This document shows, piece after piece, positions 34,794 to 43,492 of a stretch of 64,000 bases of DNA. The DNA is taken from the NCBI GenBank assembly GCA_003326205.1, contig LWTK01000020.1, positions 226,623-290,622 on the forward strand, read 5' to 3'. This DNA is from Nostoc sp. ATCC 43529. Lineage in GTDB: Bacteria; Cyanobacteriota; Cyanobacteriia; Cyanobacteriales; Nostocaceae. Numbering within the stretch: position 1 is the stretch's first letter; each line of letters starts with the position of its first letter. The notes beneath the pieces are model-generated. The model searched no databases. It was given only the letters and a program-made list of their open reading frames with translations, and was not told the DNA's origin. The position numbers and the translations under genes were made by a program.

Positions 34794-35579
34794 ATGGCAC
34801 AAATTATTGCTGTTCACTCATTCCGTGGCGGTACTGGCAAATCAAATCTAATTGCCAATATAGCCACTATTATGACGTTGCAAGGGCAACGTGTAGGTGT
34901 TATCGATGCTGATATGCAATCACCAGGAATTCATATTATTTTTGGCTTTAAAGAAGACAACATACAACTTACTCTTAATGACTATTTATGGGGACGCTGT
35001 GATATCCAAGATAGCGCCTACGATGTTACCGACACTCTGATTGCAGAATCGGGGAATACAGCTAAATTTAAGGGTAAGCTGTATCTAATTCCTTCTAGTA
35101 TTAAGGCTGCTGAAATCGCCAGAGTTTTACGTGAGGGGTATGATGTAGTGCGGCTAAACGATGGTTTTCAAGAACTCACCCGCAGGCTAAAACTAGACTA
35201 TTTGTTAATTGACACTCATCCTGGACTAAATGAAGAAACCTTACTTTCCATTGGTATCTCTAATATTCTATTAATTATCCTCCGTCCAGATAACCAAGAC
35301 TTCCAAGGAACTGCTGTAACCGTAGATGTAGCTCGCAAATTGAAGATAGCGAAAATGTTGTTGGTAATCAATAAAGCCTTACCAACCTTAAATTTTACTG
35401 ACTTAAAACAACAGGTTGAAAAGATTTACAACGTTTCAGTAGCTGGAATTTTGCCGCTTTCAGAAGATATGGTGCAGCTAGCCAGCAAAGGAGTTTTTTG
35501 TTTGCGTTATTCTGCACATCCTATTACTCGGACAATCAAAGAGATTACTGAGCAAATTGCTGGTGTAGTTGTGAGTTAG
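34794..35579 (+). CDS. MinD/ParA-like ATPase
   Basis: A 261-residue P-loop ATPase with the deviant Walker A of the ParA/MinD class, FRGGTGKSNLIANIA (residues about 10-24). The A' motif is VGVIDADMQSPGIH, and Walker B is LDYLLIDTHPGLNEET. There is no amphipathic helix like MinD's, so the membrane link, if any, would need a partner. ParA-like proteins position cargo or switch by nucleotide-driven dimerisation. It lies 58 bp before the double cyclic-nucleotide-binding protein and after the Cache-HAMP gene. Its place in the peptide-export region suggests spatial or on/off control of export, which is inference. Confidence 0.88.
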   Translation: MAQIIAVHSFRGGTGKSNLIANIATIMTLQGQRVGVIDADMQSPGIHIIFGFKEDNIQLTLNDYLWGRCDIQDSAYDVTDTLIAESGNTAKFKGKLYLIPSSIKAAEIARVLREGYDVVRLNDGFQELTRRLKLDYLLIDTHPGLNEETLLSIGISNILLIILRPDNQDFQGTAVTVDVARKLKIAKMLLVINKALPTLNFTDLKQQVEKIYNVSVAGILPLSEDMVQLASKGVFCLRYSAHPITRTIKEITEQIAGVVVS

Positions 35580-35637
35580 CAGTTAAAAATTATCCCCTTG
35601 CTTCCTCATATTTCTAATCGTCTATGATTGATTATTT

Positions 35638-36744
35638 ATGACAGAAGTTTTACTAAAAGAATTAACGAACAGCGATATTGATTGGATGATTGCTACAGGT
35701 CATCGTCGAGAAATAGCTGCTGGTAGCCTACTTATTCCAGAAGAAAAACTGGGTGATTCTTTAGATATCTTACTAGATGGTATCTTAACAGTTAATATCT
35801 CTCAAGCAGACAACAATCCTTTGACTCGTGCCTTTGCAACAATTGAAGGAAATGAAATCTTAGGTCGTGAAATTGCCAGATTATCTAGTGGTGAGATAGT
35901 GGGGGAAATTCCCTTACTAAATATTTCCTCAAGAGCCACTATTATTCAGGCTGTAGAAAAATCGTTAATAATGTCAATTCCTCAACAGAAATTGGCAGTA
36001 AAATTGCAGCAAGATGTTGGCTTTGCATCGCGTTTTTATCGAGCGATCGCCATTATGCTTTTCGATAGAATCCAAAGCACCATTAATCAGCTTGGACGTA
36101 ACAAAATCGCCCAAGGTCAACCAATTAGAGATGTACTATTTGTGCTAGGAGAATTACACGATAGCGACATCGATTGGATGATGGCTTCTGGGACGCCACA
36201 AAAAATTCCTGCTAATACCGTACTTATCCATGAAAAAAGTCCTGTGGATGGACTATATATTCTTTTAGATGGAACTATGTCTTTGTCTATTTCTGTTGAT
36301 GAGCGCAATCCTTTAACTCGTGCTTTTGCTGCTATCGAAGAAACTGAAATTTCTGGTAGAGAAATAGCAAGATTATCTAAAGGCGAAATCATCGGTGAAA
36401 CACCTTTTATTGATGGTCGCCTACCCTTAGCAACAGTTAAGACAATAGAAGACTCAATTGTGTTGCCAATTGAGCGGCAAAAAATGGCAGCAAAATTACA
36501 GCAAGATGTAGGATTTGCCTCTCGTTTTTATCGAGCGATCGCTACTTTACTTGCTCAGAGATTGCAAGGAATGTTAAATCAGCTTGGTTATGGTAGGCGA
36601 GTTTATAGCAAAGGTCTACCGTTGGCTGAAAATGTTGAATATGAAGATGAACTGAATTATAACATTTTAGATAGTGTGGCGATCGCAGGGAAAAGGTTTG
36701 ATTGGATGTTGGGGCAGATAAGAGTAAGTAGACGCGGTTTCTAA
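35638..36744 (+). CDS. Bacteriocin-transport-associated protein with two cyclic-nucleotide-binding-like domains
   Basis: A 368-residue protein made of two similar ~160-residue halves. Each starts L(H/T)NSDIDWM and has a beta-barrel LLDG(I/T)(L/M)xxxIS, then NNPLTRAFATIEGNE or RNPLTRAFAAIEETE, GREIARLS(S/K)GEI(V/I)GE and a helix QQDVGFASRFYRAIA. This layout matches, from memory, the cyanobacterial family cyc_nuc_ocin (TIGR03896), found with NHLM peptide-export operons. Canonical cAMP-binding residues (RAA-type arginine) are not evident, so cyclic nucleotide may not be bound. The C-terminal tail (YGRRVYSKGLPLAE to FDWMLGQIRV) is duplicated in the pseudogene at 37595. Confidence 0.88.
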   Translation: MTEVLLKELTNSDIDWMIATGHRREIAAGSLLIPEEKLGDSLDILLDGILTVNISQADNNPLTRAFATIEGNEILGREIARLSSGEIVGEIPLLNISSRATIIQAVEKSLIMSIPQQKLAVKLQQDVGFASRFYRAIAIMLFDRIQSTINQLGRNKIAQGQPIRDVLFVLGELHDSDIDWMMASGTPQKIPANTVLIHEKSPVDGLYILLDGTMSLSISVDERNPLTRAFAAIEETEISGREIARLSKGEIIGETPFIDGRLPLATVKTIEDSIVLPIERQKMAAKLQQDVGFASRFYRAIATLLAQRLQGMLNQLGYGRRVYSKGLPLAENVEYEDELNYNILDSVAIAGKRFDWMLGQIRVSRRGF

Positions 36745-36841
36745 CCGCCCCTTTCGCTAATACTTGAATTTTAAAAAGCCTTAAACTGCCATTAAATTGC
36801 ACTAAGTGAAAGTTAAATAAAATTTAATATATTTAAACAAT

Positions 36842-36880
36842 CTAAAAAAAAGTGAGTCTGATTCAAAAATTATGCATTGT
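36842..36880 (+). promoter_or_regulatory. Repeated AT-rich element, copy A (before precursor 1)
   Basis: ctaaaaaaaagtgagtctga followed by ttcaaaaattatgcattgt. Near-identical blocks occur at 37525-37565 and 37917-37955. It lies about 60 bp before the NHLP precursor start. Probably a promoter or operator shared by the peptide genes, or a relic of segment duplication. Confidence 0.55.
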
Positions 36881-36939
36881 TATTTAATTTTTATAATTAT
36901 TTAATTAATACTAACTATAGTCATCAAATGGAGTCTTAA

Positions 36940-37197
36940 ATGTCTACAAAGATGAATAAACAAGAAATTGAAGCAAAACTAACTAATTTGGTTCAACAAA
37001 ATGAGTCTTTCAAGCATAATTTAATGAAAAATCCTAGAGTTACTCTTGAAGAAATTGGATTAGGTTTTCTTCCTTCTGACGTACAAATTATTGTTGCAGA
37101 ATCTGGTAATGAACAAGAGTTATCTGACAAAGAATTAGAAAGTGTATCCGGAGGAGCAGAAATAAGCGTTGGTATTACAATTACAATCAAAATTTAG
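36940..37197 (+). CDS. NHLP-type RiPP precursor peptide
   Basis: An 85-residue precursor. Residues 1-58 are the nitrile-hydratase-like leader (NKQEIEAKLTNLVQQNESFK, NPRVTLEEIGL, LPSDVQIIVAES). The export/cleavage segment is LSDKELESVSGG (61-72), with cleavage expected after Gly72 by the C39 peptidase at 41159. The core is only 13 residues (AEISVGITITIKI), rich in Ile and Thr and free of Cys, so a thioether is impossible; epimerisation, dehydration or no change are options. It follows the cyclic-nucleotide-binding gene by 195 bp and has its own copy of the repeated element, suggesting a separate transcript. Confidence 0.88.
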   Translation: MSTKMNKQEIEAKLTNLVQQNESFKHNLMKNPRVTLEEIGLGFLPSDVQIIVAESGNEQELSDKELESVSGGAEISVGITITIKI

Positions 37198-37524
37198 CGA
37201 TTAATTAATCAGCAAATCTTCTGTGTAGTAAGCATAGTTTATTCTCCTTAAGTATGTTCTTCGGACTAAGTTAAGTCTTGGATATACTAAACTTTGTATA
37301 CAACAAGAACATTACTTAAGGATTACGAGGTTATCTAATGTGTTAATTCTGATTTATTTATCTCAGATTAGTTATAATCTGAGCTAATATTTATTTTTTT
37401 AATGTTTAGCAGTACGAAATTTAGTTTATTTATAGCGTTATATCGTGATATCTAATTATATAATCTTTTTTTGTTTTGGTTACGATAAAAATTTGAATGA
37501 CTGCGGCAGCTGACTATAAACTTT
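37198..37524. other. 327-bp spacer after precursor 1
   Basis: AT-rich, with a weak hairpin cgttatatcgtgatatctaat near 37435 and no coding frame that matches anything known to me. The downstream end is element copy B. Confidence 0.4.
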
Positions 37525-37565
37525 AACGAAAAAAATTATAGTCTTACCTAAAAAATGTGCATTGT
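37525..37565 (+). promoter_or_regulatory. Repeated AT-rich element, copy B (before the pseudogene)
   Basis: aacgaaaaaaattatagtct followed by tacctaaaaaatgtgcattgt. It is the most diverged copy, but tagtct and aaaaaatgtgcattgt align with copies A and C. The pseudogene begins about 30 bp later. Confidence 0.45.
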
Positions 37566-37594
37566 GTTTAAAATTAGCTAGCTTTATCTTAGGT

Positions 37595-37801
37595 TTTGAG
37601 AGAGCGATCGCTACTTTGCTTTCTCATAGATTGGAAGGAATGCTCAGTCAACTTGGTTATGGTAGGCGAGTTTATAGCCAAGGTTTCTCATTGGCTGAGA
37701 GTGCAGAATATAAGGATGAGTTGAATGATAGCATTTTAGATAGTGTGGCGATCGCAGGGAAAAAATTTGATTGGATGTTGGGGCTGTTGAGAGTTGGTTA
37801 A
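37595..37801 (+). pseudogene. Truncated copy of the cyclic-nucleotide-binding gene (3' end only)
   Basis: The frame reads GFERAIATLLSHRLEGMLSQ, then YGRRVYSQGFSLAES and SILDSVAIAGKKFDWMLGLL. This matches the last ~70 residues of the protein at 35638-36744 closely, including YGRRVYS and FDWMLG. Everything upstream, both binding domains, is missing, and no good start exists, so it is a decayed duplicate. Confidence 0.85.
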
Positions 37802-38179
37802 CAATTCATAAGTTTGTGCGTAAAATGTGGTATTTGATAATGCTGTAGCAGGTTATTGTTGCCGTCAATTTTATTAAGTTTAGTAATAGTGAATTTGTGA
37901 TCGAAAATAAGGAAAACTAAAAAAAGTGAAGTCTTTTTTAAAAATTGTGCATTTTTTTTATTAACTTCACTGTTTATTCTCATAACAGGATTTAAAAGTT
38001 AGTCACTCACTGAAAAACAAGCTTGTCATTCGCATCAGCGAAATTGCTTCATTTTTATGGTTAAAAAAGTAACATTTATTGACTATAAAATTAAGATTTT
38101 TCGTTATTTTGTGTAGATAATTGTTTGAGTATTATAACTCTGATAAATCTCAGCTTAACTAACAAATAAGGAGTAGATT
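37802..38179. other. 378-bp AT-rich spacer before precursor 2
   Basis: Contains element copy C (37917-37955). No gene is seen. Near the end, aaataaggagt (about 38164-38174) is the ribosome-binding site of precursor 2. Confidence 0.5.
37917..37955 (+). promoter_or_regulatory. Repeated AT-rich element, copy C (before precursor 2)
   Basis: ctaaaaaaagtgaagtcttt followed by tttaaaaattgtgcatttt. It aligns with copy A over nearly its full length. It lies about 225 bp before the precursor 2 start. Confidence 0.55.
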
Positions 38180-38428
38180 ATGTCAAATACAAATGAAGAT
38201 ATCCAACCTAAACAACCAAAAGACCTTGTAAATATCGATGAAACAGGAAAAGTAATAATTAATAGTATGGAGTTAGCAAAGATGACCGATGAATTAAACT
38301 TGGAAGAATTAGAGGCAATATCTGGAGGATTAGAAGTTGATGTTTATTGTCCCAGCACCAATCCGGGCTGTAACCTTGTTGCAGGATGTGGGGGCAAGTC
38401 ACCTACAGTTGAGTTTGCACAGCAGTAA
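38180..38428 (+). CDS. Cysteine-containing double-glycine RiPP precursor
   Basis: An 82-residue peptide. Residues 1-50 form a leader with an acidic helical end LNLEELEAISGG (39-50), a classical double-glycine site. The core (51-82) has three cysteines at 57, 64 and 70, in VYCPSTN, PGCNLVAG and GCGGKSP. The leader differs from the NHLP leader of the first precursor, sharing only the final LxxEELExISGG pattern. A radical SAM gene follows 216 bp downstream, making thioether or other radical-based crosslinks plausible. It has a good ribosome-binding site (aaggag). Export by the C39 ABC transporter is likely. Confidence 0.85.
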   Translation: MSNTNEDIQPKQPKDLVNIDETGKVIINSMELAKMTDELNLEELEAISGGLEVDVYCPSTNPGCNLVAGCGGKSPTVEFAQQ

Positions 38429-38506
38429 TAAAGAAAATAATTTCTGCAACCTCAAAAATACGGTTTTCTTAGAAAAGATGAATACTCAAATCTTGCATCA
38501 ACAATA

Positions 38507-38536
38507 AACTAAGATTGTTCTAGATCTTAGTTTTTA
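38507..38536 (+). terminator. Hairpin with T-run after precursor 2
   Basis: Stem aactaagat (38507-38515) and atcttagtt (38524-38532), loop of eight bases, then ttt. A likely terminator or attenuator between precursor and maturase, allowing more precursor than enzyme. Confidence 0.6.
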
Positions 38537-38550
38537 GGATTGCTGTTAAG

Positions 38551-38586
38551 AGCCAGAAAGCTAAATTATTTTAAACTTTCTGGCTG
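38551..38586 (+). terminator. Second hairpin before the radical SAM gene
   Basis: Stem agccagaaag (38551-38560) and ctttctggct (38577-38586), perfect over ten base pairs with a 16-base loop. No T-run follows, so it may act in RNA stability or attenuation. Confidence 0.5.
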
Positions 38587-38644
38587 TTAGTAATTGAAAC
38601 TTTTATATTCGGTAATTTTTTCACACATTAACAAGGATAATTCA

Positions 38645-39652
38645 ATGACTGCGGTAATTTCTCAATTCACCAAAACTGATTATGACAATTTGCGCCGAGT
38701 TGGACTGATATCAAACCGTTATTTACAACTGATAGTTATGCCAACAGAAAAGTGTAACTTTCGTTGTACATACTGTTATGAAGATTTTGCTGTAGGACGC
38801 ATGAAACAAGAAACGATTCGGGGAATTCAATCATTAATTGATAGGCGCTGTACTGATTTGGAACATTTACAAATATCATGGTTTGGTGGAGAACCTTTAA
38901 CTGCTAAAGACATTGTGTTTGAAATTTCTGAATATGTTATGGCACTAGTCCGTAAGTATCCCCAATTACGTTACGAAGGGGATATGACAACAAATGCATA
39001 TTTTCTAGATTACAATACAACCGTAGCCCTAGCAGATGTAGGAGTTCGCTCTTACCAAATATCTCTTGATGGACCCCGCGAAGTACATAACAAAAGCCGA
39101 ATTCGTGCGGATGGTAGCGGCACTTATGACAAAATTTGGGATAATTTACTGGCAATCCGTGATAGCTCATTACCAGTTTCTATTCTGCTTCGTATTCACT
39201 TTACTGTCGATACTCTTAAACTGCTTGATCCGTTAATTGAGGATATCAGAAGAGAATTTATTCATGACTCTAGATTTTCTGTGTTATTTAAGGCTATTGA
39301 GCGTTTAGGTGGTTCTAACGATGAATCCATAAAAATCTTATCTGAAGCAGAAAAAGAAGAGGCAATTCAATCACTAAAATTCAAGCTAATTGGTGAAGAT
39401 ACACCATCATCACAAGGTTTATTTTCACAGCCACATATCTGTTATGCCTCACGACCAAACTCTTTGGTAATTCGCTCAAATGGTGATGTAGCAAAGTGTA
39501 CAGTAGCTCTCTACGATGAACGAAATAAGATTGCTTCTTTACAACCGGATGGAATGCTAAAGCTAATACCAGGTCGTCTTACTCCCTGGATTCGTGGGGT
39601 TGAAACACTTGACCCAGAGACACTCGCGTGTCCCCTTGTTAATCTAACCTAA
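38645..39652 (+). CDS. Radical SAM peptide maturase (partial SPASM-like C-terminus)
   Basis: A start at 38645 (MTAVISQFTKTDYDNL), preceded by acaagga, gives 335 residues. The frame extends 17 codons upstream without support. The radical SAM cluster motif is CNFRCTYCYEDF with Cys 37, 41 and 44. SAM motifs include WFGGEPL and TTNAYFLD. Later cysteines in HICYASRPN, VAKCTVAL and LACPL fit a reduced auxiliary-cluster (SPASM/Twitch-like) region. The enzyme probably acts on the precursor directly upstream. Which precursor is modified, and how, is unproven; the Cys-bearing one is the better candidate. Confidence 0.9.
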   Translation: MTAVISQFTKTDYDNLRRVGLISNRYLQLIVMPTEKCNFRCTYCYEDFAVGRMKQETIRGIQSLIDRRCTDLEHLQISWFGGEPLTAKDIVFEISEYVMALVRKYPQLRYEGDMTTNAYFLDYNTTVALADVGVRSYQISLDGPREVHNKSRIRADGSGTYDKIWDNLLAIRDSSLPVSILLRIHFTVDTLKLLDPLIEDIRREFIHDSRFSVLFKAIERLGGSNDESIKILSEAEKEEAIQSLKFKLIGEDTPSSQGLFSQPHICYASRPNSLVIRSNGDVAKCTVALYDERNKIASLQPDGMLKLIPGRLTPWIRGVETLDPETLACPLVNLT

Positions 39653-39726
39653 AGCAATAGCGATCTGAATGTTCTCTTCCAAAAGTTTTTAAGTGCCAAA
39701 ATCTATCAGAGACTGACCTGAAATGA

Positions 39727-41172
39727 ATGTTACACCAAAAACGTACTATATTCCGCAAAGAATCCTTAGAGCGTCTATCTTCGCCTGAAAGACTAGACGA
39801 ACTGATGCAGGTAGTCAGCCCCAGAAGTTGGCTACCTCTTGCCGCTTTGGGTTCTGTTGTGGGAGTAGCTGTTATCTGGAGTATTTACGGTCGCATTCCC
39901 ATCACCGTTGAGGGTCGAGGAGTACTTATTTACCCCAGCAATGTTGTGCCGTTGCAATCAAAAAGTGCTGGGCAATTAATGGCGCTCAATGTCAAAGTTG
40001 GGGATGTAATTAAAAAGGGGCAAGTATTGGCAACTATTGACCAAGCTGAACTCCGCAAGCAACTGCAACAACAGCGGACTAAGCTGACAGAATTTCAGTC
40101 ACAAGACCAAGCAGTTGGTTCGCTACAAGGGCAGAGGTTCCAACAAGAACAAAGGTCGCAACACCAACAACGCTTGTATCTCCAGCAACGGATACTGGAA
40201 CTACAAGCCATAAACCCTTTGCTGAAAGTTAAAGGCAACACCTCAATTAGGCAGCAACGCCGAGGTCTAGAACAACGCTTGCGCCAAGCCGAAGCTTTGA
40301 CCCCTGTTTTCCTCCAGAGAATGAAAATTCGCAGACAGCTATTCAAAAAAGAAGGGGCGATTTCTGGTGATGAAGCTCTCACGGCTGAACAAGAATATTT
40401 GCAAAACCTGGAAAAAATTGCTGACATCCAAGCCCAATTAAAGGAACTGGATGTCAAGGAAACGGAAACTGAACAAAACTATCGTCAAAACCTGAGTACA
40501 ATTTCTGACTTGCAAGCTCAACTCAAGGAATTGGACAGCAAACAGGCTTCTGTGGCTCAACAAGACCTGGAAAGCGTAACTACCCGCAAAAAAGAGATTC
40601 AAGAAGTTAAGCGGGAAATTGGACAACTGGAACTGCAACTAGGTGATAACAGCCAGATTGTTAGCCAATACTCTGGACGCATTTTAGAAATCACTTTGAC
40701 ACCAGGACAAGTCGTCAACGCTGGAACTCGCTTAGCAACCATTGAGGTGGAGAATTCCAAATACAAGCTAGTTGGCGTTACTTATTTTTCCGTTGCTGAA
40801 GGAAAGAAGATTCAGCCGGGGATGACAATTCAAATTACTCCTCAAACTGTGAAGCGGGAACGTTTTGGTGGCATTGTGGGTAATGTCACCAGCATTTCAC
40901 GTTTTCCCATTACCAAAGAAGCAGCCGCTAATGAAGTGGGGAATGCAGAAGTGGTAGAAGGTCTAGTGTCTCAACAACAAGGACTGATACAAGTATTTTC
41001 TGACATAGAGCCAGATGCCACAACCCCAAGTGGTTACAAGTGGTCTTCTTCTGGAGGGCCACACCTGAAAATTTCTTCTGGAACTACCACTTTTGTGCGA
41101 GTCAAGGTGGAAGAACGCGCTCCCATCACTTTTGTTTTACCCATCTTGAGGTCTGCCAGTGGTATCTACTAA
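39727..41172 (+). CDS. NHLM-type HlyD membrane fusion protein
   Basis: A 481-residue periplasmic adaptor. One membrane helix (about 35-55, WLPLAALGSVVGVAVIWSIYG) follows a cytoplasmic tail. The split lipoyl domain starts GRGVLIYPSNVVPLQ, then AGQLMALNVKVGDVIKKGQVLATID; a long Gln-rich coiled-coil hairpin (about 115-310) and the second lipoyl half (YSGRILEITLTPGQVVNAGTRLATIE) follow. It would link the ABC exporters to an outer-membrane channel. Its 3' end overlaps the start of the C39 ABC gene by 14 bp, so the two are translationally coupled. Confidence 0.93.
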   Translation: MLHQKRTIFRKESLERLSSPERLDELMQVVSPRSWLPLAALGSVVGVAVIWSIYGRIPITVEGRGVLIYPSNVVPLQSKSAGQLMALNVKVGDVIKKGQVLATIDQAELRKQLQQQRTKLTEFQSQDQAVGSLQGQRFQQEQRSQHQQRLYLQQRILELQAINPLLKVKGNTSIRQQRRGLEQRLRQAEALTPVFLQRMKIRRQLFKKEGAISGDEALTAEQEYLQNLEKIADIQAQLKELDVKETETEQNYRQNLSTISDLQAQLKELDSKQASVAQQDLESVTTRKKEIQEVKREIGQLELQLGDNSQIVSQYSGRILEITLTPGQVVNAGTRLATIEVENSKYKLVGVTYFSVAEGKKIQPGMTIQITPQTVKRERFGGIVGNVTSISRFPITKEAAANEVGNAEVVEGLVSQQQGLIQVFSDIEPDATTPSGYKWSSSGGPHLKISSGTTTFVRVKVEERAPITFVLPILRSASGIY

Positions 41173-43414
41173 ATCTACTTTAGTAACACCGATTAATCTT
41201 TGGCAGTACTTACAAAAATTATTGTCACGTGGAAAGTTGCGGGTAAAAACGCCTACTCTTTTACAAATGGAAGCAGTGGAATGTGGGGCGGCTGCTTTGG
41301 GAATTATTCTTGGTTACTACGATCGCATTGTACCATTGCCACAACTGCGCCGAGATTGCGGGGTTTCCCGCGATGGCAGCAAGGCATCTAACATGGTGAA
41401 AGCTGCCAAAAACTATGGACTCGAAGCTAAAGGTTTTAAAAAAGAACTCAAGCAACTATGGGAACTGCGTCCGCCATATATTGTCTTTTGGAACTTTAAC
41501 CATTTCCTTGTGGTAGAGGGATGGAGTAAACAGCGAGTTTATCTCAATGACCCTGCAACCGGGCCGCGTTATGTATCCTTAGAGGAATTTGACGAGGGGT
41601 ATACGGGAGTTGTGCTGGTAATGGAACCAGGCGCTCAGTTTACTAAAGGTGGTAGCAAACCCAGCATGATTTTATCTTTGTGGTCGCGGCTACAGGGTGT
41701 TGGGGATGCCTTAATTTACTCCATAGTCGCGGGATTTTTGTTAACTGTCGTCGGGTTGGTAATACCCGTATTCAGCCAGGTGTTTGTTGATGACATTTTG
41801 GTGCAGGGACGACAATTATGGTTGCGTCCTTTGCTATTGGCAATGGCGATCGCTGCTATACTCCAAGGATCGCTCACACTATTACGGTTGCGATATCTGC
41901 GCCGATTGAAAATTAAACTAGCTGTGGGTATGTCCAGCCGTTTTCTCTGGTATATCTTGCGGCTACCTGTTAGCTTTTACGCTCAACGATTTGCTGGAGA
42001 GATTAGTAACCGCACTACTCTCAATGACCAAGTTGCCGATGTTCTGGCAGGAAAATTAGCCACTACCATCATTGATACACTCATGGTGGTGTTTTATGCC
42101 TTAGTCATGGCGCAATACGACTGGGTATTGACATTAATTGCAGTCAGTTTTGCCGCCGTCAACGTCTTAATGTTACAGTGGATTTCCCGACAACGTGTAG
42201 ACGCTAATCAAAGATTGATACAAGAATACGGTAAAGCCGCTGGGGCTTCCATTGCTGCACTCCAAAGTATTGAAACCCTGAAAGCATCAGGCTTAGAGTC
42301 AGATTTCTTTTCGCGGTGGTCGGGTTATTACACCAAAGCTCTCAATTCTCAGCAGGAATTAGGAGTAGCAAACCAGACATTTTCAGTATTACCCACGCTT
42401 TTATCTACCCTTTCTTCAATGTTGTTGTTGGTAGTCGGTGGTTTGCGGGTAATGGATGGACATCTCAGCATTGGAATGCTCATCGCCTTTCAAGGTTTAA
42501 TGCTCGGTTTTCAGCAACCCGTAAACAATCTTGTCAACTTTGGCACCACTCTCCAAGAACTAGAGGGGAATTTGATTCGGCTGGATGATGTGCTGGATAA
42601 TTCCGTGGGGGAGGGACTGGTGACTGGGGACTGGGGACTAGGGACTAGGGAAGCAGGGGAAGTAAATTCTTCTTCATCTCCCCATGTTTCCAAGTTGGAG
42701 GGATATGTGGAGTTGCGGAATATTACGTTTGGCTATAGCCGTTTAGAATTGCCACTAGTTGAAAACTTTAATTTGTCGATTAAACCAGGACAAAGGATAG
42801 CTTTGGTGGGTGGAAGTGGTTCTGGAAAGTCTACTATAGCCAAATTGGTGAGCGGACTTTATCAACCTTGGGCTGGTGAAGTTTGCTTTGATGGTCAACC
42901 CAGCAAGGAGATTCCCCAACTACTGCTGACTAACTCCGTTGCAATGGTGGAGCAGGACATTTTGCTGTTTGGCGGTACGGTTCGGGACAATTTAACACTG
43001 TGGGATAGTACTATACCAGATAAAAACTTGATGCGGGCTTGCCAAGATGCGGCGATCGCTGATGTAATTCTTTCTATGTCCGGTGGATTTGATGCCGAAC
43101 TCATAGAAGGTGGTGCTAATTTAAGCGGCGGTCAACGACAACGCTTAGAAATTGCTCGTGCTTTAGTGAATAACCCTTCGATACTCATCATGGATGAAGC
43201 CACCAGCGCCTTAGATGCAGAAACAGAACAAATCATTGACCAAAATCTCCGTCGCCGGGGATGTACTTGCATAATTGTCGCCCATCGATTAAGCACAATC
43301 CGAGATTGCGATCGAATTATTGTTCTAGAACGCGGCAAGGTCATACAACAAGGCACTCATCAAGAATTGTGGGAAGTTGAGGGTGTATATTCGCAGTTAA
43401 TTCGTAATTCGTAA
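41159..43414 (+). CDS. Peptidase-containing ABC exporter (NHLM C39 type)
   Basis: A 751-residue PCAT that removes leader peptides at Gly-Gly sites and exports the product. The C39 peptidase (about 30-155) has the catalytic Cys in MEAVECGAAALG (Cys42), His in WNFNHFLVVEGW and Asp in YLNDPATG. Six membrane helices follow (about 175-460), then the ATPase with Walker A GGSGSGKST, signature LSGGQRQR, Walker B ILIMDEATSALD and the H-loop VAHRLS. All catalytic residues are present. The stretch LVTGDWGLGTREAGEVNSS between the membrane part and the ATPase comes from a translated repeat (ctggggactaggg type), an odd linker. Confidence 0.95.
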   Translation: MVSTKSTLVTPINLWQYLQKLLSRGKLRVKTPTLLQMEAVECGAAALGIILGYYDRIVPLPQLRRDCGVSRDGSKASNMVKAAKNYGLEAKGFKKELKQLWELRPPYIVFWNFNHFLVVEGWSKQRVYLNDPATGPRYVSLEEFDEGYTGVVLVMEPGAQFTKGGSKPSMILSLWSRLQGVGDALIYSIVAGFLLTVVGLVIPVFSQVFVDDILVQGRQLWLRPLLLAMAIAAILQGSLTLLRLRYLRRLKIKLAVGMSSRFLWYILRLPVSFYAQRFAGEISNRTTLNDQVADVLAGKLATTIIDTLMVVFYALVMAQYDWVLTLIAVSFAAVNVLMLQWISRQRVDANQRLIQEYGKAAGASIAALQSIETLKASGLESDFFSRWSGYYTKALNSQQELGVANQTFSVLPTLLSTLSSMLLLVVGGLRVMDGHLSIGMLIAFQGLMLGFQQPVNNLVNFGTTLQELEGNLIRLDDVLDNSVGEGLVTGDWGLGTREAGEVNSSSSPHVSKLEGYVELRNITFGYSRLELPLVENFNLSIKPGQRIALVGGSGSGKSTIAKLVSGLYQPWAGEVCFDGQPSKEIPQLLLTNSVAMVEQDILLFGGTVRDNLTLWDSTIPDKNLMRACQDAAIADVILSMSGGFDAELIEGGANLSGGQRQRLEIARALVNNPSILIMDEATSALDAETEQIIDQNLRRRGCTCIIVAHRLSTIRDCDRIIVLERGKVIQQGTHQELWEVEGVYSQLIRNS

Positions 43415-43422
43415 TTATAGCA

Positions 43423-43492
43423 GGAGGCAGGGGGCAGGGGGCAGGAGGCAGGGGGCAGGGGGCAGGGGGCAGGGGGCAGGGGGCAGGAGGTA
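43423..43492. repeat. ggggcag/aggcagg heptamer array (STRR)
   Basis: About nine heptamers of the form gcagggg or gcaggag in the spacer between the two ABC genes. It may keep the frame open upstream of the true start of the next gene. Confidence 0.85.
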
